Source: Boseongicola sp. SB0665_bin_10 (GTDB lineage: Bacteria; Pseudomonadota; Alphaproteobacteria; Rhodobacterales; Rhodobacteraceae). Taken from it: a stretch of DNA of 64,000 bases. The translations under genes were made by a program, and so were the position numbers. The notes beneath the pieces are model-generated. The model had not been told where the DNA came from. It worked only from the letters and a program-made list of their open reading frames with translations, and searched no databases. The stretch lies in contig VXSG01000046.1 of NCBI GenBank assembly GCA_009838075.1, positions 61,348-125,347 on the forward strand. The letters run 5' to 3'. Positions 57,232 to 64,000 of this stretch are shown here, one piece after another (the first letter of the stretch is position 1; every line of letters starts with the position of its first letter).

Positions 57232-57316
57232 CGAACCAGCTTAATCCCTTAAAAACAAGGGGAAAATCGAAACGGCGACTTGCAGATATGCCTACAGTTA
57301 TGCCTTGGTGCACTCG

Positions 57317-57330
57317 TAGGTCGCCCACCA
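57317..57330 (+). repeat. Direct repeat copy 2, displaced tRNA-Tyr 3' end
   Basis: A second TAGGTCGCCCACCA lies 99 bp downstream of the first. The 85 bases between hold no gene. This looks like the far att site left after an integrative element was lost, or the trace of a small insertion. Confidence 0.7.
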
Positions 57331-57452
57331 TCCAGCCCCGACAGATGCTTGCAGGAAGCAAGGCATGCCTCGGGCAACGCTGAAGCGTCACGCCCGCACC
57401 ATGGTTGCAAGACGACTGCCCGCAACGGTCGCGACTTGAATCCATGACACGA

Positions 57453-59009
57453 TCAGAAATCGGTCGGGGCGCCGCCTTCCCGCTTGCGCCGTTCGACGAA
57501 CGCCGCGAGCTCGTCGCGTATGTCGTCGTCGAGCGAAGGCGGCTCGAACCTTTCGATGATCTGCTTGTAGAGCGCGTGCGCGCGTTCCGCCGTCCAGATG
57601 CCCCCCTTGATCATCCACGCCTCGAAATTCGTCCAGTCGCTTGCGAACGGGCGATAGAACGCGGTCTCATAGCGATCCTGCGTGTGCTGGATCCCGAAAT
57701 AGTGGCCGCTGGAGCCAACCTCCCGGATCGCGTCCAAGGCAATGTCTTCAGGGTTCGTCGCCACGACTTCCGGTTCCATGTATCGCTGGATCATCTGGAG
57801 CACTTCGCAGTCCATCACGAACTTCTCGGGGCACGCGATCAGTCCACCCTCAAGCCATCCAGCGGCATGATAGACCATGTTCGTTCCCGACTGGACCGCC
57901 GCCCAGAGCGAATTCGATGTCTCCCACATCGCCTGTCCGTCCGGAACATTGGCCGCGCAGACGCCCGAAGAGCGCATGGGCAGATCGTAGTGGCGCGCCA
58001 ATTGACCCGTCATCTGGGTCGCGCGCATGTATTCCGGTGTCCCAAAGGCCGGCGCGCCCGACTGCATGTCCACGTTTGAAGTGAACGTCCCGAGCGCGCA
58101 GGGGCAGCCGGGCGCGACATGCTGGAACAGGGCGATGGCTGAGAGGCCCTCGGCGATCGACAAGGTAACGGCGCCAGCCATTGTGACCGGCGCCATCGCG
58201 CCGGCCAGCGTGAACGGCGAAACCACCACGGCCTGACCTCTGCGCACCAGGCGCAGGCAGCCATCGATCATCGGCTGGTCGTGTTTCAGCGGCGACGTGG
58301 AGTTGATGTTCGTGTACATTCGCGGGCACGATTGAAACTCCTCCTCGGAGAGGGCGCCGCCGATCTTCACCATCTCCATCACGTCTTCGACCCGCTCCTT
58401 GCCCAGCGAGTAGGCGTGCAGCACCTTGTCGGTCAGTGTCAGCTTGTCGTAGAGCGTGTCCAGATGCCGGACGCTTGGATGAATGTCGACCGGCTCGACG
58501 GGGTAGCCGCCCGCGAAGTGGATGCAGTTGAAATGCTGGGTGAGCTTCAGGAGCCTGACGCACTGCTCGCGGGTGCCGGGAACCTTCTTTCCGAGCTCGA
58601 GGTCAAAGTAGTTCGGCGGGGACGAGACGTTTCCAAAGACGATGTGCTTTCCGCCGATCGTCAGCTGTCGGTCCGGATTGCGTGGCAGGAGCGTGAATGA
58701 AGACGGCGTGCGCGCGACCATTTCCATGACCCAGTCGCGACCCATCCGCACGTTTGTCCCGTCAACCTTGCAGCCTGCCTCCCTGAAGATCTCCAACGCC
58801 TCCTCGTTCAGGAACTCGATGCCGATCACCTCCAGAATGTGCATTGCACCTTCATGAATCGCCAGGATGCCGCCCTCATCCAGCGGTTCGGTTGGTGCGT
58901 CGAGATTGACGGGAATGCGCCAGGGCATTTGCGGGAACAGTTCGCCCGATCTCCTGTCACGGTTTCCCGCGCGCCCGCCTGCACGGCGCCTTCGCTCTTG
59001 GCTGGACAT
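57453..59009 (-). CDS. Trimethylamine methyltransferase (MttB) superfamily protein, non-pyrrolysine
   Basis: 518 residues with no internal stop, so it lacks the in-frame amber (pyrrolysine) codon of true MttB. Family features include WRIPVNLDAPTEPLDEGGIL, HEGAMHILEVIGIEFLNEEA, SPPNYFDLELGKKVPGT, LGTFTSNVDMQSGAPAFGTP and GSSGHYFGIQHTQDRYETAF. Characterised non-Pyl relatives demethylate glycine betaine or similar quaternary amines and pass the methyl to a corrinoid protein. No corrinoid protein or reductive activator gene is adjacent. Start taken at 59009, 14 bases after the HAD gene; the frame reaches 59075. Confidence 0.88.
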   Translation of the reverse strand: MSSQERRRRAGGRAGNRDRRSGELFPQMPWRIPVNLDAPTEPLDEGGILAIHEGAMHILEVIGIEFLNEEALEIFREAGCKVDGTNVRMGRDWVMEMVARTPSSFTLLPRNPDRQLTIGGKHIVFGNVSSPPNYFDLELGKKVPGTREQCVRLLKLTQHFNCIHFAGGYPVEPVDIHPSVRHLDTLYDKLTLTDKVLHAYSLGKERVEDVMEMVKIGGALSEEEFQSCPRMYTNINSTSPLKHDQPMIDGCLRLVRRGQAVVVSPFTLAGAMAPVTMAGAVTLSIAEGLSAIALFQHVAPGCPCALGTFTSNVDMQSGAPAFGTPEYMRATQMTGQLARHYDLPMRSSGVCAANVPDGQAMWETSNSLWAAVQSGTNMVYHAAGWLEGGLIACPEKFVMDCEVLQMIQRYMEPEVVATNPEDIALDAIREVGSSGHYFGIQHTQDRYETAFYRPFASDWTNFEAWMIKGGIWTAERAHALYKQIIERFEPPSLDDDIRDELAAFVERRKREGGAPTDF

Positions 59010-59023
59010 TGCAATCTCCCGAT

Positions 59024-59782
59024 TCACCGGGAGTCTTGGTCGAAGCGCTGCAAGTTGAATGACCGATTCCGACAACTCTTGTCGCTTTTCGTGCCGCCAG
59101 GGAACTGGTCGGCGATCCAGTCGGCAAGTTGCCCGATATCGGAGAGCACTGCCTCGGCATCGCGTGCGAGTTCCTCCGCCCCTGCCACGCCTGTCAGCAC
59201 TGCAATGGGTCGCATTCCGGCCGCCTTGGCGGCCACCAAGTCCGTCCGGCTGTCCCCGACCATCAGCGTTCGCTCTGGCGCGATCGAAGTGGCCTTGGCG
59301 AAGGCGAGCAATGGGTCCGGGGCAGGCTTGGACCCGTGCCCTGAGTCGCAGCCCGCGAGGAACGCAAAGCAGTCTGCGATACCGGCAGCTTCGAGATGAC
59401 GGCGCGAGGGAGCCTCCGAATCGTTTGTGACAAGCCCGAGCACGTGGTCTCGTCCGAGGCGTCCGAGGCAGGACACCAGATCCACCGCGGGCACCATTCG
59501 CGCCCGTTCCGCCGCCACGTCGATCTGGTGAAGCGCCTCCTGCTCGTCCCGTTGCATGTAGGGCGCAAGGACACGCGCCAATTCAATTGAGGTTCCCGCA
59601 ATGACGACGCTTCCTGGCATGAACTGCGCCCGCTCAAGGTCAAAGCCTAGGGCGAGCGCCGCGCCTTCGAGACGATTCGGGGCCACTGCGGATTCCAGCA
59701 GTTCGACCATCGCGTCACCCCAGGAACGCTGGAAGTCGAACAGCGTCCCATCCTTGTCAAAGATGATCGCCTCTACGGTCAT
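59024..59782 (-). CDS. HAD-family hydrolase, phosphoglycolate-phosphatase-like
   Basis: 252 residues. Motif I is AIIFDKDGTLFDFQRSW (DxDGT), motif II Thr in GLVTNDSEAP, motif III Lys in SKPAPDPLLAFAKA, and motif IV MVGDSRTDLVAAKAAG. An alpha-helical C1 cap sits between motifs I and II. The substrate is unknown. First gene of a two-gene operon with the MttB homologue. Confidence 0.88.
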   Translation of the reverse strand: MTVEAIIFDKDGTLFDFQRSWGDAMVELLESAVAPNRLEGAALALGFDLERAQFMPGSVVIAGTSIELARVLAPYMQRDEQEALHQIDVAAERARMVPAVDLVSCLGRLGRDHVLGLVTNDSEAPSRRHLEAAGIADCFAFLAGCDSGHGSKPAPDPLLAFAKATSIAPERTLMVGDSRTDLVAAKAAGMRPIAVLTGVAGAEELARDAEAVLSDIGQLADWIADQFPGGTKSDKSCRNRSFNLQRFDQDSR

Positions 59783-60222
59783 GGTCCCATCCCTGGGTTT
59801 CTTGGGCAGGATGTTCTTTGGCTGATTGCGGGCGGAATTGCCATATCGTCATGGACGCTCCTGCAAAGCCACTTGGAATTCAGTGCCACCGCCCGCCGTA
59901 CCGCGTCAGCCGCCGCTCACGAACCTTGCCCAATGCCAAGGGGCGGGTCGCGGAGCTGACAGCAGTCGGTCCACCCATCGGACGCAGCGTTGCGGAGTCG
60001 CCGTTGGTTCTCAACGGGTCCCGCAAGCCGGGAGCGGTTCGCCCAGGACGGCATCAGGCGACACTTCATCATTCAGCAACATCGCCATCCGGGGACTGAT
60101 TGACGGCGACCCTACAGCAGGGCTTTTGGGTATCGGGTTCACTGCTGCGAGGCGCGATGACCCAGAATCCGCCCCGGAGGCGCCGCCACGCAGCCCTTGG
60201 CGGCCGTTCGAGCACGTCCGGT
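59783..60222. other. Spacer between the HAD-MttB and hipBA operons
   Basis: About 440 bases. It contains the promoter of the HAD-MttB operon and the 3' side of hipA. Plus-strand frames here are GC-driven shadows without ribosome sites. No RNA gene or repeat was recognised. Confidence 0.4.
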
Positions 60223-61515
60223 TCATACGACTCTTCCCGCATCCCGCAACGACAAGCGAAATCCAGGGTAGGCAAATGCGCTGCTGATCAGTTCACAATC
60301 TCGTTCGGGAAGACCTTCGCGCCGCGCGGTCCCATACCAACTCGCTTTGACCTGCGCTTCCATCTCGTCGATGATCGCCGCCGCAGCATCCGGATGCAGG
60401 TGGAATCGTGCAGCTTGGGTGAGCATGTTCTCCGCATTGGCGTACCGGCCCGCATCGCCGCAAGCCATGGCGAGGTCGCGACGTTCCTGGCTGATTGGCG
60501 TACTCGGCGTCAGGTCATAGGCTGGGGCGAGTCTCCAGCCCCTTTCGCAGGCAATGGCAGCATGGTTGCGCGGATGGTCATCGGTATTTGAAATCAGTGC
60601 ATTGAACGCCATGCGCCGAAACAGCTCCAAGGCATCGTGCTTGGGCTGGCGACTGATCCGGCGCAGCTCTTCGGCAAGCAGCACGTAAGACCAACGCTCC
60701 CGGCATTGGTGCGTGTCCTCGGTGCGCAGAATGGTGAGCGCGCTCATCATGTGTGTGCGCAGATATCCTCCATCTGTCTTGTCACGGTCGAAGCGCTTGA
60801 CCAGAAGCACGTCTCGACCCGCTGCCATGACGATCCGGCTTTGTGCTGCCTGTATGCCGCAGGATCGCGCGAGCTCCAGCATGGCATGTTCGGTACGGGC
60901 ACAATTCCATTTGTCATCGGGGCGGTTGAATTTGGCTATCCACAAGCCGTCCGCGTCCTCCACTACGGCCTTGGGTCGCGCCCCGCCAATTGACGTGCCG
61001 ACCAGCAAGAGGTCACGAATCTGTACTGCCTCCGGGCTACTCGGCACCTCCTCTTTGGCGATGACAGCATCGGCAAGTCCGATCAGCATTTCCAGATCCA
61101 GCCTCTTGTTGAACTTGCGCTGCGGTGCTGGGGGCTCGGGACCAAGGCCAAATCCCAAAGCACCAGCGCGGTCGTCCGGCGCATGGAGCAGGTAGTCGAT
61201 CTCGCCGAGCACGGCGAGCCCGGCATGTCTTTCAATGACGCTCCGCCCCCAATGGTCAGGCCCGGCGTCGCGCAGTGCACCGAACACGCCCTTGAGCATG
61301 GTCGTCTGAAAGGTCGTGTCGGTCAGATTGAGATCGATCGGATCGATCGGCACGGCATGAGGGTTGTTCAGATAGCTCTTCCCGTAGACAAAACGTCCGA
61401 CTGGCATCCCGACGCGACCGGGTTCCATCACAAAGCGTCCGGCGGTGATGAACTCTGTCGCGCCGGGGAGCATCATATAGACAAAGCACTCGGTGGCACC
61501 GAAGTCAGAAGTCAT
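60223..61515 (-). CDS. hipA: HipA-family serine/threonine kinase toxin
   Basis: 430 residues from the ATG at 61515. N-terminal subdomain 1 (FVYGKSYLNNPHAVPIDPID) precedes the kinase core: the P-loop-like LLVGTSIGGARPKAVVEDAD with the regulatory Ser, the ATP Lys in LWIAKFNRP, the catalytic loop NALISNTDDHPRNHAAI and the metal-binding AYDLTPSTP. HipA phosphorylates Glu-tRNA synthetase or other synthetases to induce dormancy. Key residues are intact, so it looks functional. It overlaps hipB by 11 bases. Confidence 0.9.
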   Translation of the reverse strand: MTSDFGATECFVYMMLPGATEFITAGRFVMEPGRVGMPVGRFVYGKSYLNNPHAVPIDPIDLNLTDTTFQTTMLKGVFGALRDAGPDHWGRSVIERHAGLAVLGEIDYLLHAPDDRAGALGFGLGPEPPAPQRKFNKRLDLEMLIGLADAVIAKEEVPSSPEAVQIRDLLLVGTSIGGARPKAVVEDADGLWIAKFNRPDDKWNCARTEHAMLELARSCGIQAAQSRIVMAAGRDVLLVKRFDRDKTDGGYLRTHMMSALTILRTEDTHQCRERWSYVLLAEELRRISRQPKHDALELFRRMAFNALISNTDDHPRNHAAIACERGWRLAPAYDLTPSTPISQERRDLAMACGDAGRYANAENMLTQAARFHLHPDAAAAIIDEMEAQVKASWYGTARREGLPERDCELISSAFAYPGFRLSLRDAGRVV

Positions 61516-61846
61516 TGTCCAGCCCTTTGAAAGTGCGGGCACGTTCGCGTCCGCCCAGTTGATCAAGAGCAAGCCCGGCGCTGTCAGTGGCGGGATCGGC
61601 GAGGTCTTGAAACGGGTGCAGCAGGCCGTAGGTCCAAAGCAGTGCGGCATAGACGGCAATGCCCGTGCTCAGCTTGCCCTTCTCGGCATCCATCACGGCG
61701 CGCGGCCCGGTTCCGATCTTTTGCGCCACTAGCGCAATGGTCAAGTTGCGACGCAGGCGGGCGGTTCGCAAGTTCTTGCCAAGGCGCCTGATACCCTCTT
61801 CGACTTCGTAGGGCGGTGCCTTGGTCAGCAGGTTTCTTGCATTCAT
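61505..61846 (-). CDS. hipB: HipB-like antitoxin / HTH regulator
   Basis: 113 residues with a Cro/C1-type HTH: RRLGKNLRTARLRRNLTIAL then VAQKIGTGPRAVMDAEKGK. It is larger than E. coli HipB (88 residues) with a 40-residue C-terminal tail. It should bind HipA and repress the operon through the operator at 61877-61894. Confidence 0.85.
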   Translation of the reverse strand: MNARNLLTKAPPYEVEEGIRRLGKNLRTARLRRNLTIALVAQKIGTGPRAVMDAEKGKLSTGIAVYAALLWTYGLLHPFQDLADPATDSAGLALDQLGGRERARTFKGLDNDF

Positions 61847-62148
61847 CTGCTCTTAAACACCTCTTATAGCCGTTAGTATGCTTTTAAGGGCATAAGTAAC
61901 AATGAGGCATGAGTCAAGATGCGTGACAGCCAGGCATGACCGTGCAGATCGTACATCCTTATGCCGTTCGGTGACCTGTCTGGAAGGCCGAACTGCAACC
62001 AACTCTTGCAGGTTGTGGATGCAGTATGGCTCATGCCGGGATTCCCGGCGCAGCTGCCAGGAAACGCCACGCGCACCGATTTGCCAGGACATGCACGGAA
62101 CACTCGGCACGCTCAGCCCAGCACGAACCGAAAGGACCGCATCCGGCG
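61847..62148 (-). other. hipBA promoter region and 3' end of the cobalt operon
   Basis: About 300 bases. The first 50 upstream of hipB are AT-rich and contain the operator; the rest, toward the cobalt operon, holds no supported gene. Confidence 0.45.
61877..61894. promoter_or_regulatory. HipB-type operator
   Basis: TATGC-N8-GCATA, a perfect inverted repeat ending 31 bp before the hipB start. The E. coli HipB operator is TATCC-N8-GGATA, so the arrangement (5-bp arms starting TAT, 8-base spacer) is the same and only two bases per arm differ. Confidence 0.7.
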
Positions 62149-62646
62149 CTATTGTCCGAGCAAGACCCTTGCCTCGACCGGCACCCCGTCCACCGACAGC
62201 AACCGATGATCATTCGCGTTCAGCGTGACCCGGATCTCCACCTCGCCTTCCGGCAACGTCCCGATGTGCATCCATGACCCGTAGAGCCGTGCAATCTTTC
62301 GCCCGTTCACGTGGACATGTGCATGACCCTCGCCCGGCACGTGGGATCGACCGGCATTCGCGGGCGAAAACGTGAAGCCTGCCGTCATCACGTGCAGGTT
62401 CCAGCCTTCATCCGGGTCCTTCTTCACCTGAAGGCCCAGCGCCGGCGCATCGCTCCTTGCCAGGTCAAGCATTTCATGTTGGCCATGTACGTTGCCCGCA
62501 TCCCCGCCGATGCCCTTATGGTCCAAATGGCTGTCGTCCGCATGAACGTGGCTGTCAAGCGTCACGCCGTTGGCGGCGGCCAGCACGAAGCCAATCCCGC
62601 CGCCGAATGCCAGTCCGATGACCAACAGCGCGACCGCGCGGTTCAC
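62149..62646 (-). CDS. Membrane-anchored His-rich protein of the cobalt operon
   Basis: 165 residues from GTG 62646, which overlaps the cbtA stop as GTGA. An N-terminal helix (NRAVALLVIGLAFGGGIGFV) anchors or exports it. The following region is His/Asp-rich (SHVHADDSHLDHKG, NVHGQHEML), then a beta-rich domain with GEGHAHVHVNGRKIARLYG. A metal-binding periplasmic role beside CbtAB is inferred from composition and operon position; I do not know a named family. Confidence 0.75.
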   Translation of the reverse strand: MNRAVALLVIGLAFGGGIGFVLAAANGVTLDSHVHADDSHLDHKGIGGDAGNVHGQHEMLDLARSDAPALGLQVKKDPDEGWNLHVMTAGFTFSPANAGRSHVPGEGHAHVHVNGRKIARLYGSWMHIGTLPEGEVEIRVTLNANDHRLLSVDGVPVEARVLLGQ

Positions 62647-63326
62647 GAAGCCGTCTCGTCGTCGCTGGACCAAAGCAAACCGGAGAGAAGCCCAAGGAGC
62701 ACCCAGGCTGCAAGACCGACTCCCAGGACGCGTGCCGCGAACAGGGCCCCAAGCTCGGTCGGCACGGGACCGGAGAAGCTGTCAGGCTCCGGCGCTCCGA
62801 TGACATGCGGCGCAAGCAGCAGGACAATGGCGGCGCCCCAGGCCAGCCAGCCTTGCCCGAATGCAAGAAGCCACATGGCAGCCCCGGCGGCAAGAGCGGT
62901 CGCGAACCACCATGCCTGCCTTGGCACGATTTCCGCAGCCGCGACTCCCGGCACTTCCGGTGCAAGCGAAAACGCGGGTGCAAGCAGCACCGCCACGAAG
63001 CCGGCAACGCCCCAAGAAATGCCGTTACGCGCGGAAATCACCGCCCCTCGCCCTTCGGCCAGCGCCATGAGCGCAACCAGGATCAACGCGTAGCCTGCGT
63101 ATGTCAGCATGCTGAAGATCACGCTCAATCCGTCCCGGACCGGATCCAATCCGAACTCGGGACGTTCAGCCGGGACGGAAGCCGCCCCGAAATGCACCAG
63201 TTCGCCGCCCTCGTAGAGTTCGGCATGCAAGAGCACCGGCTGAACGAACAAGAGTTGAAGAACGGCAGCGCAAAGGCCTGCCGCCGCTCCAGCGACCAAC
63301 CCGCTGGTCAGTATTCTGCCAAGCAT
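62643..63326 (-). CDS. cbtA: Cobalt transporter subunit CbtA
   Basis: 227 residues with about six membrane helices. LTSGLVAGAAAGLCAAVLQL at the start, and YAGYALILVALMALAEGRG, then PRQAWWFATALAAGAAMWLL in the middle, match CbtA proteins predicted to import cobalt. It follows cbtB by two bases and is within the B12-riboswitch operon, which supports a cobalt role. Confidence 0.88.
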   Translation of the reverse strand: MLGRILTSGLVAGAAAGLCAAVLQLLFVQPVLLHAELYEGGELVHFGAASVPAERPEFGLDPVRDGLSVIFSMLTYAGYALILVALMALAEGRGAVISARNGISWGVAGFVAVLLAPAFSLAPEVPGVAAAEIVPRQAWWFATALAAGAAMWLLAFGQGWLAWGAAIVLLLAPHVIGAPEPDSFSGPVPTELGALFAARVLGVGLAAWVLLGLLSGLLWSSDDETAS

Positions 63327-63328
63327 TG

Positions 63329-63499
63329 CTAGTGACAGGGAAAGCCGTTGGCGTGACGCACGTCGTGGGCGGCGGCGTGCAGTGCATCGGCCTGGACGTG
63401 GCCTGTCAGCACGACGATCCCGAGACCGAGAAGAGCCGCCACGAGTATCCCAATATAAGCCGACGCGGGCCGCGCCTCGACAAGTGCACGTGTTGTCAT
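63329..63499 (-). CDS. cbtB: Cobalt transporter subunit CbtB
   Basis: 56 residues from the ATG at 63499, with AAGGAGG at good spacing. One membrane helix (AYIGILVAALLGLGIVVLTG) is followed by the CbtB C-terminal His-rich motif HAAAHDVRHANGFPCH, thought to bind the metal. First gene of the operon; the riboswitch ends about 40 bases upstream. Confidence 0.9.
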   Translation of the reverse strand: MTTRALVEARPASAYIGILVAALLGLGIVVLTGHVQADALHAAAHDVRHANGFPCH

Positions 63500-63540
63500 G
63501 TCTGCCTCCTTGCCGCCCAACCCGGCGGCGGTTGATCCAA

Positions 63541-63722
63541 GCCTGACAGGTCTCCTGGCTCGCGGGTCACTGCACCTCGCCCTCCTTCCCCCCTGCAGTC
63601 CGGGAGTGGGTTCCGGGCGGCGCTCTCCGCATACAGTCGCGGGGGCGGCTGCGGCGTGAGCCATCCGGCTGTACCGCATTCCCTCCAGCCTGCCGGTCGC
63701 CCGGCAGGATCAGGCATGCTCG
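63541..63722 (-). promoter_or_regulatory. Cobalamin (B12) riboswitch
   Basis: The minus strand carries the core elements in order: a 5' stem with GCATGCC, GGGAATGCGG, the region GGATGGCTCACGCCGCAGCC, CCCCGCGACTGTATGCGG, and the 3' B12 box AGCCAGGAGACCTGTCAGGC pairing with the 5' end. About 40 bases separate it from cbtB; in that gap a CCGCC...GGCGG hairpin precedes the AAGGAGG ribosome site, so control may be translational. High B12 should shut the cobalt operon. Confidence 0.9.
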
Positions 63723-64000
63723 TTTAACCCGGTCGCCGCCCCGGACGCAACGACTTTCAGCGACAGGACACGACTCAATCGCGACGCTTTGGAGGGCGGC
63801 TATCCGTGATCCGGCCGTGCTCTTCGCGTTCAGCCGCCCAGGTCCGGGCGGCCCGCCCCGCGATGTCGGTCCGTCTTCCCGTTGCGGGACCGGTGCCTGG
63901 CCATGATCATGACCGGAGTTCCTTGAAAGGCCGCCCCTGTCCTAGACAGGACTTTCCCACGCTATCGCTGATCTCGCGGACGGCCAGCAGACGGACGGGG
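63723..64000. other. Right edge upstream of the riboswitch
   Basis: About 280 bases to the window end. It should hold the cbt promoter. No gene was recognised on either strand; the start or end of a neighbouring gene may lie here but cannot be supported from what is visible. Confidence 0.35.

Overview
The window reads as a GC-rich alphaproteobacterial chromosome, most like a marine member of the Rhodobacterales. Reasons: the recA/alaS neighbourhood, RsmB-family methylase beside guaB, an aglEFGAK alpha-glucoside cluster with aglR and glk, a CbtB/CbtA cobalt transporter behind a cobalamin riboswitch, a YcgN protein, and a non-pyrrolysine MttB homologue. The assignment is inferred from gene content and order; no rRNA gene is present.

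Layout. 1-9.2 kb holds housekeeping genes: an Fe-S assembly protein end, tpiA, a DsbA-type isomerase, prs, ribF, ycgN-like, a DUF2799 lipoprotein, tRNA-Leu, a squalene/phytoene-synthase-like protein, and a cysS-cimA operon preceded by a 12-codon leader rich in Ile and Cys codons. 9.3-20.5 kb: aminotransferase, alaS, recA, RsmB-like and guaB. A restriction-modification locus sits between alaS and recA. 20.5-21.9 kb is a decay zone: hicA and hicB each broken by a frameshift, then an IS fragment.

21.8-34.9 kb is the most unusual part. Three proteins carry the TIM-barrel domain seen in the tomato Tm-1 resistance protein (Pfam PF09370). One is a truncated copy next to the IS fragment. One is a stand-alone enzyme-like barrel whose gene overlaps those of a Tm-1-like UPF0261 protein and an FAD oxidoreductase. 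One is fused to a degenerate AAA+ domain and a Fis-type HTH as a regulator. The regulator is divergent from an ABC importer operon that also encodes a PfkB kinase, an SDR dehydrogenase and a HAD phosphatase. A nearly identical 15-bp motif lies in both divergent intergenic regions, which suggests one regulon for uptake and breakdown of an unknown polyol- or sugar-like compound.

35.6-44.4 kb is the alpha-glucoside cluster: aglE-F-G-A-K on the minus strand, divergent from aglR and glk, with LacI-type operators between. 44.5-53.1 kb: HNH endonuclease, esterase, AlkA-type glycosylase, MFS transporter, a probable small RNA on the minus strand, an orphan YejA-like binding protein, an entericidin, a GAPDH pseudogene, a DsbA-like protein and a Bcr/CflA transporter. 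53.2-60 kb: a lipoprotein, YeeE/YedE, a YHS protein, rlmB, tRNA-Tyr with a duplicated 3' end, and a HAD-MttB operon. 60.2-64 kb: hipBA with a recognisable operator, and cbtB-cbtA plus a His-rich membrane-anchored protein under a cobalamin riboswitch.
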